NCBI GenBank assembly: GCA_010671965.1
Contig: JAAHIC010000009.1
Coordinates: 4,260 to 19,242, forward strand
DNA from: Leptolyngbya sp. SIO4C5
GTDB lineage: Bacteria > Cyanobacteriota > Cyanobacteriia > Phormidesmidales > Phormidesmidaceae
Reading direction: 5' to 3'
Length of the DNA: 14,983 bases
Made by a program: the position numbers and the translations under genes. Below are positions 7,240 to 14,053 of this stretch, piece by piece; the stretch's first letter is position 1, and each line of letters opens with the position of its first letter. The notes beneath the pieces are model-generated. The model ran no database searches and was not told the DNA's origin. It saw only the letters and a program-made list of their open reading frames with translations.

Positions 7240-8172
7240 ATGACTGCTGTTGTCCCTAGCCTTACCTCTCGCGCCGTCAATGGCCTCCTTGCCGTCAAGC
7301 CGCTGGCTAATTTCGCCAAGTCCAGAGCCAGGAAAATGATGATCGATCGGGCCGAATCTATCGGTGTCTTCTGGCGAGATGAGGTCAAGGCATTGCAGCA
7401 GCGCGATCGCCCCGACGACTTTGCCCCTGACTGGCAGAGCGAGCTTGCCGCCCTGCAAAATCCTGATTTAGCCTATCCTGACTACTACGTCACCAGCTTC
7501 CATGCTTACGAGGAAGGCAATCTCGGCTGGACACCGGCGATGGAAGTGGAAGTTGCTGCCCGCGCTGTCCATGCCCGTATCTGGCCAGAAGCGGGTGCCC
7601 AGGGGGATACCTGCCTGCGCCAAAGCTATCACGATGTTTTAACCGATCACTTACCCGCCCCGCCTCAAGCGATTGTAGATCTTGGCTGTGGGGTGGGCCT
7701 TAGCACTTTTGCCCTGCGCCATACCTTTCCGCAAGCCCAGCTTACGGGTATTGATTTGTCGCCCTATTTCTTGGCAGTGGCGCAGTACCGCGATCGCCAG
7801 CAGTCGGCCTCTATCAATTGGCTCCATGCCGCTGCTGAAGCAACGCCCCTCCCCAGCGCCTCCTGCGACTTAGTTTCCGCTTGCCTGGTCTTTCACGAGC
7901 TGCCCAAAACGGCGGCGATCGCCATCATTCAAGAAGCCCGGCGACTGCTACGTCCCGGTGGACATCTCGCCATCATGGACATGAATCCCCACTCCGAGGT
8001 CTTCGCCAAGATGCCTGCCTTTGTGCTGACGCTGCTCAAAAGCACTGAACCTTATCTGGATCAATACTTTGGCCTAGACATGCCTCAGGTCATGCAGGCA
8101 TCAGGCTTCACGACTCCGCTGCAGGTGCAGAATAGTCCCCGCCACCGCACTTTCATTGCTCAGGCCGTTTAG
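7240..8172 (+). CDS. Class I SAM-dependent methyltransferase
   Basis: The 310-residue protein has a Rossmann-type methyltransferase domain in its second half. Motif I, which binds S-adenosylmethionine, is IVDLGCGVG (145-153). The acidic end of the second strand is GIDLS (170-174). Later strands are seen at CDLVSACLVFHEL (209-221) and in LRPGGHLAIMDMNP (237-250). The first 120 or so residues are a helical region that may shape the substrate site or hold a partner. The fold matches small-molecule or quinone/lipid methyltransferases more than DNA or rRNA enzymes, since no NPPY-type motif is seen, but the substrate is unknown. The ATG at 7240 has no clear Shine-Dalgarno site. It is convergent with the DUF2062 gene. 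Confidence 0.88.
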   Translation: MTAVVPSLTSRAVNGLLAVKPLANFAKSRARKMMIDRAESIGVFWRDEVKALQQRDRPDDFAPDWQSELAALQNPDLAYPDYYVTSFHAYEEGNLGWTPAMEVEVAARAVHARIWPEAGAQGDTCLRQSYHDVLTDHLPAPPQAIVDLGCGVGLSTFALRHTFPQAQLTGIDLSPYFLAVAQYRDRQQSASINWLHAAAEATPLPSASCDLVSACLVFHELPKTAAIAIIQEARRLLRPGGHLAIMDMNPHSEVFAKMPAFVLTLLKSTEPYLDQYFGLDMPQVMQASGFTTPLQVQNSPRHRTFIAQAV

Positions 8173-8418
8173 TTTAGACAAGAGTACTCTAGCGAGTCGC
8201 TGACTCGCTCGGATGCACCTTGGCGTTGCACCGGGCTGGTTGAGGGGCTAAAACCCTCGAAGAAACTAAGGACTTCTACATGATGCGATCGCGCTTTGGC
8301 TTTAGGTTCAGCGATCGCAGCTACCAGTTGCTTGCATAAGTGTGCCTGAGCAACATCCCATTCCAGTAGCTGTATCACCCAGGCCCACGCCTTAGCACTC
8401 CAGTAAAACCTTAGTTCC
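8173..8418. other. Convergent intergenic region with several short palindromes
   Basis: The region starts with the palindrome AGAGTACTCT (8181-8190), followed at once by a hairpin with arms AGCGAGT (8191-8197) and ACTCGCT (8203-8209). A third small stem pairs GAGGG (8242-8246) with CCCTC (8254-8258). Any of these might end transcription from either side, but none has a T-run. A minus-strand frame through 8230-8400 is open for about 70 codons but is not recognisable, so I do not call it a gene. Confidence 0.4.
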
Positions 8419-9072
8419 CTACTGACGACGCTGCAAGCGTCGCTGCCGTCCCCAAAGAATCAGCCGCAGCCCCCCAAAGTAAGCCACGATCGCACACAGC
8501 GCTCCCATTACCGCACAGCCGACGAACAGAGTCAGCGTAATATCTGCGCCCATCGCCATCCACGCCTCTAAAGACTGCTCATCGGGAATGGCAACTGCGC
8601 CGCTGCGATCGCCCAATAGCCAGCGCCCCACCTGAAAGTTCAGGGCGTAGATCGGCACGTAGGTAAAGGGATTGCTCACCCAGGTACCCGCTGCCGCCAG
8701 GATCTTGTTACCGCGAATCACAAGAGCAATGGCAATTCCTAAAATGGTCTGAAAGCCAAACAGGGGAAACAATCCGGCAAAAACGCCTGCGGCCAAGCCC
8801 CGCGCTAAAGCTTTAGGGCTGCCCTGGAGACGAATAAAGCGATAATAAAAGTATTTCAGACGCCTTTGCCAGACTTTCTTTTTCTTCACGGTCGCGGCGG
8901 GGAGAGGATGGGCAGAGAGTGTATGCAATGGGCTAGGTGGCAAAGCAACGGGAGTCCGGCGGGACTGCGCTAAGGGCAATACAGGCTCGCCCAGTAAGTT
9001 AGACGGTTTAAATGACGTGGGGTGAGCGCGTTTATTATCCCTGTAGCTTTTATTATGCTGACTGCAAGGCAT
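8419..9072 (-). CDS. DUF2062 family membrane protein
   Basis: The recognisable part is residues 68-205, which carries the DUF2062 pattern: GSPKALARGLAAGVFAGLFP (84-103), then FGFQTILGIAIALVIRGNK (105-123), the WVSNPFTYVPIY block (131-142), and a second hydrophobic stretch (about 178-206). It is likely an inner-membrane protein with two to four membrane segments and a basic tail. The family has no firmly known activity; it often occurs fused to or near glycosyltransferase or envelope genes, but no such gene is nearby. The first 60 residues are proline-rich and unlike the family, so the true start may be internal, for instance the TTG at residue 49. The gene diverges from mnmE with 78 bases between. 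Confidence 0.8.
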   Translation of the reverse strand: MPCSQHNKSYRDNKRAHPTSFKPSNLLGEPVLPLAQSRRTPVALPPSPLHTLSAHPLPAATVKKKKVWQRRLKYFYYRFIRLQGSPKALARGLAAGVFAGLFPLFGFQTILGIAIALVIRGNKILAAAGTWVSNPFTYVPIYALNFQVGRWLLGDRSGAVAIPDEQSLEAWMAMGADITLTLFVGCAVMGALCAIVAYFGGLRLILWGRQRRLQRRQ

Positions 9073-9150
9073 GATCCGCAGCCGTTACCCTAGGAATCCC
9101 CCATCTCTTCAAAAAGTCCGCTTATTTTCAAAGAATCCGCAGCCATCACA

Positions 9151-10530
9151 ATGTCATCAGTTGTTCAAGCAGAAACCATTGCGGCGATCGCTACCGCTAT
9201 TGTGCCCCAGCAGGGCAGCGTGGGGATTGTGCGTCTGTCGGGAGCCGAGGCTCAGGCGATCGCTCAAACGCTCTTTCATGCCCCCGGCCAGCAGCCCTGG
9301 GAGAGCCACCGCATTCTCTACGGCTATGTGCGCCATCCCCAAACCCAGCAGATGATTGACGAAGCCCTGCTGCTGCTCATGCTGGCTCCCCGCTCCTACA
9401 CCCGTGAAGACATCATAGAGTTTCACTGTCACGGCGGCATCATGGCGGTGCAGCAGGTTTTGCAGCTCTGTTTGGCAGCGGGGGCACGGCTGGCTCAGCC
9501 AGGAGAGTTCACCCTGCGGGCCTTTCTCAACGGGCGGCTGGACTTGACCCAGGCCGAGGGAATCGCCGACCTGGTGGGGGCGCGATCGCCCCAGGCGGCC
9601 CAGAGCGCCCTGGCGGGCATTCAGGGTAAGTTGGCCAACGCCATTAGTCAGCTGCGGCAGAGCTGCTTAGACATTCTGGCCGAGGTGGAAGCTCGTATCG
9701 ACTTTGCCGATGACCTGCCGCCCCTGGATGAAGCGGCGATCGCCCAGCAGTTGGCTCAGACTTCAGCACAGGTGGAGCAAATTCTGGCGACGGCCCATCA
9801 GGGGGAACTGCTGCGATCGGGCTTGCGGATTGCGATTGTGGGGCGGCCCAATGTGGGCAAGTCTAGCCTGCTCAATGCTTGGAGTCGCAGCGATCGCGCC
9901 ATTGTCACCAATTTGCCGGGGACGACCCGCGACGTGGTGGAATCGCAGCTTGTGGTGGGGGGTATTCCGGTGCAGGTGCTGGATACCGCAGGCATCCGGG
10001 AGGCCCTAGATCAGGTGGAAAAAATCGGCGTCGAGCGATCGCGGCAGGCGGCACAGTCAGCAGATTTAGTACTACTTACTATCGACGCGACGGCAGGCTG
10101 GACAGATGAAGACGAATTGCTGTATCAGCAGGTAAGCGATCGCCCTTTGATTCTGGTTATCAACAAGGTCGATTTGGCCCAGCCGGAAACGCGGACCCTA
10201 CCGCCTATTGCCGGACAGACTGTTTATACCGCTGCCGCTAAAAATCACGGCATTGAATCTTTAGAACAGGCCATCTTGAACGCGGTGCAGGCGGGCGGAC
10301 TAATAGCTGCCGACTGGGACTTGGCGATCAATCAGCGTCAAGCCGCTGCTCTGACCAGGGCGCAGGCAGCTTTAGAACAGGTACAAAAGACGCTGCAAGA
10401 CAACCTGCCGCTGGACTTTTGGACCATTGACCTGCGAGCCGCCATTCGCGCTCTAGGCGAGATTACGGGAGAGGAAATGACCGAATCCATGCTCGATCAG
10501 ATTTTCAGCCGTTTTTGTATTGGCAAGTAG
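9151..10530 (+). CDS. mnmE: tRNA modification GTPase MnmE
   Basis: MnmE works with MnmG to place the aminomethyl or carboxymethylaminomethyl group on U34 of tRNAs reading two-codon sets, using GTP, methylene-tetrahydrofolate and glycine or ammonium. The amino domain (about 1-120), which forms the folate-binding dimer, starts with ETIAAIATA (8-16). The central helical domain surrounds an inserted Ras-like G domain: G1 GRPNVGKS (231-238), G2 GTTRD (257-261), G3 DTAG (278-281) and G4 NKVD (338-341). The signature carboxyl end FCIGK (455-459) contains the Cys conserved in the family. At 459 residues it is full length. It is convergent with hisS; only 5 bases separate the stop codons, with no terminator between. 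Confidence 0.97.
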   Translation: MSSVVQAETIAAIATAIVPQQGSVGIVRLSGAEAQAIAQTLFHAPGQQPWESHRILYGYVRHPQTQQMIDEALLLLMLAPRSYTREDIIEFHCHGGIMAVQQVLQLCLAAGARLAQPGEFTLRAFLNGRLDLTQAEGIADLVGARSPQAAQSALAGIQGKLANAISQLRQSCLDILAEVEARIDFADDLPPLDEAAIAQQLAQTSAQVEQILATAHQGELLRSGLRIAIVGRPNVGKSSLLNAWSRSDRAIVTNLPGTTRDVVESQLVVGGIPVQVLDTAGIREALDQVEKIGVERSRQAAQSADLVLLTIDATAGWTDEDELLYQQVSDRPLILVINKVDLAQPETRTLPPIAGQTVYTAAAKNHGIESLEQAILNAVQAGGLIAADWDLAINQRQAAALTRAQAALEQVQKTLQDNLPLDFWTIDLRAAIRALGEITGEEMTESMLDQIFSRFCIGK

Positions 10531-10535
10531 AAGCG

Positions 10536-11846
10536 TTATCGCTGTCCCTGCACCTGCTGCCGCAGCGAGTCGATCGCCTCAGACAAACCGGCCTGCGAGA
10601 GTTCCTGCTGCTCGCCGGACTTGAGCCATTTGAGCTGCACCGTTTTGTTCTCAGCCTCGCTATCTCCCAAAATTAAACAGCCCACTGCGCCGCTGCGATC
10701 GGCCCTTTTAAACTGTTTACCAAAAGCGGAGCCGCTGAGATCAATTTCCACAGAGAATCCGGCCTGACGCAGCGTTTGGGCGATCGCCAAGGTCTGCCGT
10801 TCTGCCTGCTCCCCGCGCGACACCACGTAAAAATCGAGTTGGGGGAGCTGTGACTCCTGAAGCTGTTGCAGCAGCAGCGTCAGCCGCTCTAGACCAATAG
10901 CCCAGCCCACTGCCGGGGTATCCGGGCCACCTAGCTCAGTGACCAAACCGTCATAGCGACCGCCGCCGCAGACGGTGGCCTGGGCCCCTAAATCCGCCGA
11001 CTGAATTTCAAAGGCGGTATGGGTGTAGTAGTCGAGGCCGCGCACCAGACAGGGATTGAGCTCGTAAACAATCTCTAAATCAGTGAGAATCTGCTGCACG
11101 GTGTCGAAGTGCTGCCGGGAGTCATCGCAGAGGTGATCAAGGATGCTGGGAGCGCTTTGGACAATTTCCTGAGTTTTGGGATCTTTGCTGTCGAGGATGC
11201 GGAGGGGATTGCGGCTGAGGCGATCGCGGGAGTCAGCGTCTAAGTCGTCTTTGAAGGGGGTGAGATAGGCCACGAGGGCTTCCCGGTAGGCTTGGCGATC
11301 GCTCTGGTTACCCACCGAATTCAGATAAAAGCTGAGATTTTTGAGGCCCACGGCTTGCAAAATGTCAGTAGCGATCGCAATCACTTCCGCATCTGCTCTG
11401 GGGTCGCGGCTACCTAAGACCTCTACCCCCAACTGAGAAAACTGCCGCTGCCGTCCCTTTTGGGGGCGCTCATAGCGAAACATCGGCCCGGTATACCAGA
11501 GCCGCTGCACGCCCCCCTGAGCATAGAGGCTATGCTGAATGTAGGCTCGGACCACGCCAGCGGTGTTTTCCGGGCGCAGCGTTACCGAGCGATCGCCGCG
11601 ATCTTGGAAAGTATACATTTCCTTGCCGACTACGTCTGTCGCTTCGCCAATGCCCCGCTCAAACAGGGCCGTCTGCTCAAAAATGGGGGTGCGAATTTCT
11701 CGGTAAGCAGCCCGGTGTAAAATACCGCGTGCTGTAGCCTCAACGTGCTGCCAAATCGCTACATCGGCTACCTTGACGTCCTTACCCGTAAACTGTGTCA
11801 GCGGCAGGATATCTTCCGTACCTGTTAGCTTTTGCAGCGTTTCCAT
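10536..11846 (-). CDS. hisS: Histidyl-tRNA synthetase
   Basis: This class II synthetase charges tRNA-His. The amino end has the family start GTEDILP (9-15). Motif 2 lies around 116-140 (YTGPMFRYERPQKGRQRQF). The histidine-binding signatures are LVRGLDYYT (267-275) and GGGRYDGL (294-301). Motif 3 contains GWAIGLER (314-321). The last 95 or so residues form the anticodon-binding domain starting around LDFYVVS (337-343). The length of 436 residues is normal and all key segments are intact. The ATG at 11846 has only a weak purine run before it. The gene appears to stand alone; the broken frame upstream at 11899-12029 is on the same strand. Confidence 0.97.
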   Translation of the reverse strand: METLQKLTGTEDILPLTQFTGKDVKVADVAIWQHVEATARGILHRAAYREIRTPIFEQTALFERGIGEATDVVGKEMYTFQDRGDRSVTLRPENTAGVVRAYIQHSLYAQGGVQRLWYTGPMFRYERPQKGRQRQFSQLGVEVLGSRDPRADAEVIAIATDILQAVGLKNLSFYLNSVGNQSDRQAYREALVAYLTPFKDDLDADSRDRLSRNPLRILDSKDPKTQEIVQSAPSILDHLCDDSRQHFDTVQQILTDLEIVYELNPCLVRGLDYYTHTAFEIQSADLGAQATVCGGGRYDGLVTELGGPDTPAVGWAIGLERLTLLLQQLQESQLPQLDFYVVSRGEQAERQTLAIAQTLRQAGFSVEIDLSGSAFGKQFKRADRSGAVGCLILGDSEAENKTVQLKWLKSGEQQELSQAGLSEAIDSLRQQVQGQR

Positions 11847-11872
11847 CAGTATTCTTTCAAAGATTCAAACTA

Positions 11873-11885
11873 GCCCATCCTACCG
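11873..11885. repeat. Half copy of the MITE-like terminal repeat
   Basis: GCCCATCCTACCG is identical to 7069-7081, the right arm of the inverted-repeat element upstream of the aminopeptidase gene. No matching opposite arm is found within a few hundred bases, so this would be a degraded or solo end. Confidence 0.35.
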
Positions 11886-11898
11886 TAGTGGAAAGCGG

Positions 11899-12029
11899 CT
11901 AGCGCCCAATATTTTCCCAAGCGCCATAGCGATCGCCGTAGTAGGTCAAAATCACTTCTACCTGGGCCTGAAATGTCTCCGCTGACACAGATCCCCGACT
12001 GCCTCAGCAATATCGGGCTGATCACTCAT
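11899..12029 (-). pseudogene. Small unknown gene, apparently frameshifted
   Basis: On the minus strand an ATG at 12029 opens a frame reading MSDQPDIAEAVGDL, and a second frame continues SAETFQAQVEVILTYYGDR and ends WENIGR with a stop at 11899. The two join perfectly if two bases are removed from the TGTG tract (11985-11989, ACACA on the plus strand), which would give one 42-residue protein. The first frame also stays open upstream to about 12118, so the original could be longer. The peptides have the balanced composition of real protein, unlike shadow frames nearby. I do not recognise the family. It could instead be a sequencing error or chance. Confidence 0.4.
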
Positions 12030-12146
12030 ATAGGTCAGAGTCAAAGACCTTATTCTTTTATAGGTGAGCGATCGCCTAGTTTCATCTTCCAGAAGAACGA
12101 GCTGACTCGAAGAAAATCTTAGAGAAGCTCAATCTTCCGATAGAGG

Positions 12147-12158
12147 GTATTACAATAC
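12147..12158. promoter_or_regulatory. Short inverted repeat upstream of the peroxiredoxin gene
   Basis: GTATT and AATAC are separated by two bases. The GTA...TAC spacing is 6, not the 8 of the NtcA consensus, so it is not a good NtcA site. It is weak evidence on its own and is listed because a second palindrome lies 35 bases away. Confidence 0.2.
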
Positions 12159-12192
12159 GGAATTCTGTAGCCAGCACAACGTTTTGAGCTAG

Positions 12193-12206
12193 GATTGTAA
12201 ACAATC
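12193..12206. promoter_or_regulatory. Candidate operator upstream of the peroxiredoxin gene
   Basis: GATTGT and ACAATC form a perfect 6+2+6 inverted repeat 107 bases before the peroxiredoxin ATG. A dimeric regulator such as a Fur/PerR-type protein would be sensible for a peroxide-removing enzyme, but the sequence does not match a consensus I can quote, so the regulator is unknown. Confidence 0.35.
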
Positions 12207-12312
12207 ATCTAAAGTCCGACCGGAAAACCGGGGTTTATGGCAAGATAGCTTAGTAAACGGGCTGAGTTTGTTCTTTAGTCTTCTCCTTGCAAATCATTTA
12301 GGTAATAGCGAT

Positions 12313-12948
12313 ATGACGCTTCAACTTGGCGATACAGTCCCTAACTTTACCCAGCAGACTTCTGAGGGTGAAATCGATTTTTATGACTGGGCCGGTGATA
12401 GCTGGGTTGTGCTGTTTTCTCACCCAGCAGACTATACCCCTGTCTGCACCACTGAGCTAGGCGAAGTAGCCAAGCTTAAGTCTGAATTTGAAAAGCGTAA
12501 TGCTAAGGTCATTGCCCTCAGCGTTGACGATGCCGACTCTCACAAAGGCTGGATCAGCGACATCAATGAGACGCAAAGCACCAACGTCAATTATCCGATC
12601 ATTGCGGATGCTGACAAGAAAGTCTCTGACCTCTATGGCATGATCCACCCCAATGCCAATGCTAAGGTCACGGTGCGTACGGTATTCGTGATCGATCCGC
12701 AGCATAAGCTCCGCCTCACCATCACCTATCCCCCCAGCACCGGACGGAATTTCCAGGAAATTCTGCGGGTGATTGATTCCCTCCAGCTCACGGATAACTA
12801 CAGCGTAGCCACGCCGGTCAACTGGCAGGAAGGGGAAGATGTGGTGGTTTCTCCGGCAATTCCTACCGAAGAAGCTAAGCAAAAGTTTCCCAAGGGAGTT
12901 ACTGAGGTCAAGCCTTACTTGCGCATGACGCCTCAGCCCAACAAGTAA
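12313..12948 (+). CDS. 1-Cys peroxiredoxin (Prx6 type)
   Basis: This enzyme reduces hydrogen peroxide and organic peroxides in the cytoplasm. The active site is PADYTPVCTTE (38-48), with peroxidatic Cys45 and the conserved Thr42; Arg122 in VRTVFVIDP completes the catalytic triad. No other Cys exists in the protein, so there is no resolving Cys, and the long carboxyl region with PVNW (163-166) and KPYLRMTPQP is typical of the Prx6/1-Cys group. The reductant must come from another thiol system. The ATG at 12313 gives MTLQLGDTVPNF and 211 residues, the family norm; a longer frame from a TTG at 12268 adds 15 residues that do not fit the family. A strong terminator follows at 12971, and palindromes upstream may mark regulation. 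Confidence 0.95.
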   Translation: MTLQLGDTVPNFTQQTSEGEIDFYDWAGDSWVVLFSHPADYTPVCTTELGEVAKLKSEFEKRNAKVIALSVDDADSHKGWISDINETQSTNVNYPIIADADKKVSDLYGMIHPNANAKVTVRTVFVIDPQHKLRLTITYPPSTGRNFQEILRVIDSLQLTDNYSVATPVNWQEGEDVVVSPAIPTEEAKQKFPKGVTEVKPYLRMTPQPNK

Positions 12949-12970
12949 GTTTTAAGTCGTCTGGGATACC

Positions 12971-13002
12971 GGGGTGCATTCTTTAGAATGCGCCCCTTTT
13001 TT
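12971..13002 (+). terminator. Rho-independent terminator of the peroxiredoxin gene
   Basis: The arms GGGGTGCATTC (12971-12981) and GAATGCGCCCC (12986-12996) pair over 11 positions with one U-G wobble, around the loop TTTA, and are followed at once by six T residues. It starts 22 bases after the stop codon. Confidence 0.9.
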
Positions 13003-13011
13003 GTTGGCTAG

Positions 13012-13044
13012 CCAGTAGGACACTTGAGCCAGTGTCTCTGCTGG
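13012..13044. repeat. Imperfect hairpin after the peroxiredoxin terminator
   Basis: CCAGTAGGACACT (13012-13024) pairs imperfectly with AGTGTCTCTGCTGG (13031-13044): CCAG with CTGG and GACACT with AGTGTC, with a small asymmetric bulge. It lies 65 bases before the zinc-ribbon gene and might be a leader structure or a decayed repeat. No function can be assigned. Confidence 0.3.
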
Positions 13045-13108
13045 AAATGATTTAGGGCATTCTCTGGTTAGAACTGTAGTGAAAGCCAGTATTCCGTCAA
13101 GCTTTGTT

Positions 13109-13252
13109 ATGAGAAATCAGAGACAGTGTCCCCACTGCGACAGCACTCAGCTATTGCGAATTGGCGTGCGGGGAATCAGGAAATGTGCTAACTGTGGCTC
13201 CTTTGTGGACGTGCGCCGCCGCTGGCTAGCAAATTGGCTCAAAGCGGGCTAG
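13109..13252 (+). CDS. Small zinc-ribbon protein, 47 residues
   Basis: An ATG at 13109 opens a 47-codon frame with two Cys pairs, CPHC (7-10) and CANC (26-29), separated by 15 residues. The pattern C-x2-C-x15-C-x2-C followed by a basic and aromatic tail (VRRRWLANWLKAG) is that of a zinc ribbon. Such short proteins may bind nucleic acid or a protein partner; the zinc pairs also resemble the front end of some transposase-associated proteins, but nothing further of a transposase follows. The gene has no obvious Shine-Dalgarno site and ends without a visible terminator. The spacing and composition argue that it is real; the function is unknown. Confidence 0.6.
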   Translation: MRNQRQCPHCDSTQLLRIGVRGIRKCANCGSFVDVRRRWLANWLKAG

Positions 13253-13396
13253 GCAAGGGTGTGGGGTTTCTAATACGTTACCGATTGAAGCATAGCCTAC
13301 TATTGGAGCATGATATTGCCGTGCTCGTACCAGATCTAAGGAGGGGCGATCGCTCTCCGTTTTCTTACTGGGCGGAACAGGTAAAAATGGGGCACC

Positions 13397-13429
13397 GGAG
13401 CTGCAGAAAAGGGGATGCCCAGCAGCTCC
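13397..13429 (-). terminator. Terminator-like hairpin after the 81-residue gene
   Basis: GGAGCTGC (13397-13404) and GCAGCTCC (13422-13429) form a perfect 8-bp stem 22 bases past the stop of the minus-strand 81-residue gene. On that strand TTTTT follows 9 bases later. A competing stem, GGGCA with TGCCC, would end right at the T-run, so the structure may fold in two ways. Confidence 0.45.
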
Positions 13430-13451
13430 AGTTGAACAGTATCGAAATTGC

Positions 13452-13697
13452 CTAGTCGAGGCGGCAGCGCTTGGTGAGGATGACCTTGACTTCACCGGGG
13501 CGATCGGTGGGCATGGGCTTGCTCCAGGCGATCGCTTCGGCATAGCCCAGCATGTGCAATCGATGAATTTCTAGCCGCACGCAGGGCCAGGGGCCATACA
13601 TGAGGATGCGCACCTGATCGTCTGAATCAGATGTCTCATGAGCAGGCGGGGCGATCGCGCAGGACGGGCGATCGCTGACATGGTTTTCTTGAAACAT
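13452..13697 (-). CDS. Conserved-looking protein of unknown function, 81 residues
   Basis: The protein has a disordered, acidic first third (1-28) and a compact second part (29-77) that reads like a small conserved domain: RILMYGPWPCVRLEIHRLHM (30-49), then GYAEAIAWSKPMPTDRPGEV (51-70), then KVILTKR. I think similar short proteins occur in other cyanobacteria, but I cannot name a family and give no function. The start is well supported: AAGGAG (13707-13712 on the minus strand) lies 9 bases before the ATG at 13697. A terminator-like hairpin follows. It appears monocistronic; the frame immediately upstream is not convincing. Confidence 0.65.
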   Translation of the reverse strand: MFQENHVSDRPSCAIAPPAHETSDSDDQVRILMYGPWPCVRLEIHRLHMLGYAEAIAWSKPMPTDRPGEVKVILTKRCRLD

Positions 13698-13836
13698 GAA
13701 ATTTTACTCCTTGAGTGAATTTGAGTCTGGGGCGGGAAGCCAGAAACCGAGCAGCGAGTAGCTGAAAGCGTCTAGGCACTTTCTATCGCTGGCGCTGTGA
13801 ATCTCTGGACTTCCCATCACCCAGCGCACAAAAACA

Positions 13837-13876
13837 TAGCCACCCCGCAACTTTGAAGCGCAAAGCAAGGTGGCTA
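13837..13876. repeat. Nested hairpin with 8-bp outer stem
   Basis: The outer arms TAGCCACC (13837-13844) and GGTGGCTA (13869-13876) are perfect complements. Inside, CTTTG and CAAAG (13851-13855 and 13861-13865) form a second stem around AAGCG. There is no T-run after it in either direction, so it is not an obvious terminator. Confidence 0.5.
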
Positions 13877-13931
13877 AGGGTAAAATCACCCCTAGAGCCA
13901 TCCCGAACTGCTGCCCAGTTTGGGGGCTTTA

Positions 13932-13967
13932 GCTCTCTAGGCGGTGCTCGTAACACCTCTAGGGAGC
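13932..13967. repeat. Extended interrupted hairpin followed by a T-run
   Basis: Three 4-bp blocks pair in order: GCTC/GAGC, CTAG/CTAG and GGTG/CACC, separated by small internal loops of one or two bases, with the seven-base loop CTCGTAA on top. On the plus strand five T residues follow (13974-13978), so it could terminate a plus-strand transcript, though no plus-strand gene precedes it closely. It could also be part of a small RNA. Confidence 0.45.
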
Positions 13968-14053
13968 GCTAGGTTTTTGAGTCTGTGTGAACGGCTGTAA
14001 CGATTGTATCGCCACAGCTTAATGAGTGAGTTTAGAATATCGGGCGATCGGCG

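Larger units (their letters stand above)
11847..12312. other. Intergenic region between hisS and the peroxiredoxin gene
   Basis: This 466-base divergent gap should contain the promoters of hisS and the peroxiredoxin gene. It holds a 13-base match to the MITE-like arm (11873-11885), a broken small gene (11899-12029) and two palindromes (12147-12158 and 12193-12206), all listed separately. I see no RNA gene in it. Confidence 0.6.
13698..14053. other. Non-coding stretch with two structured inverted repeats
   Basis: This 356-base gap is upstream of the 81-residue gene and downstream of the integrase remnant, both on the minus strand. It contains two strong inverted repeats (13837-13876 and 13932-13967, listed separately). 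A 65-codon minus-strand frame at 13704-13901 crosses the first of them and does not look like a protein. The region may be a long 5' leader, an independent small RNA or a mobile-element scar. Confidence 0.5.

Noticed and set aside
8169..8400. Minus-strand frame of about 70 codons between the methyltransferase and DUF2062 genes
   Set aside because: It includes protein-like text (VIQLLEWDVAQAHL) but passes through two palindromes, has no ribosome binding site and matches nothing I know. It is more likely chance, or at best a remnant.
12147..12158. NtcA binding site
   Set aside because: The GTA and TAC halves are separated by 6 bases rather than the 8 of the NtcA consensus.
13226..13543. 105-codon minus-strand frame overlapping the zinc-ribbon and 81-residue genes
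   Set aside because: It is Pro/Ser-rich low-complexity text, overlaps better-supported genes on both strands, and looks like a shadow frame.
13704..13901. 65-codon minus-strand frame ending 6 bases before the 81-residue gene
   Set aside because: The near-coupling is tempting, but the frame crosses a strong nested hairpin, has an irregular composition and no ribosome binding site, so I treat it as non-coding.
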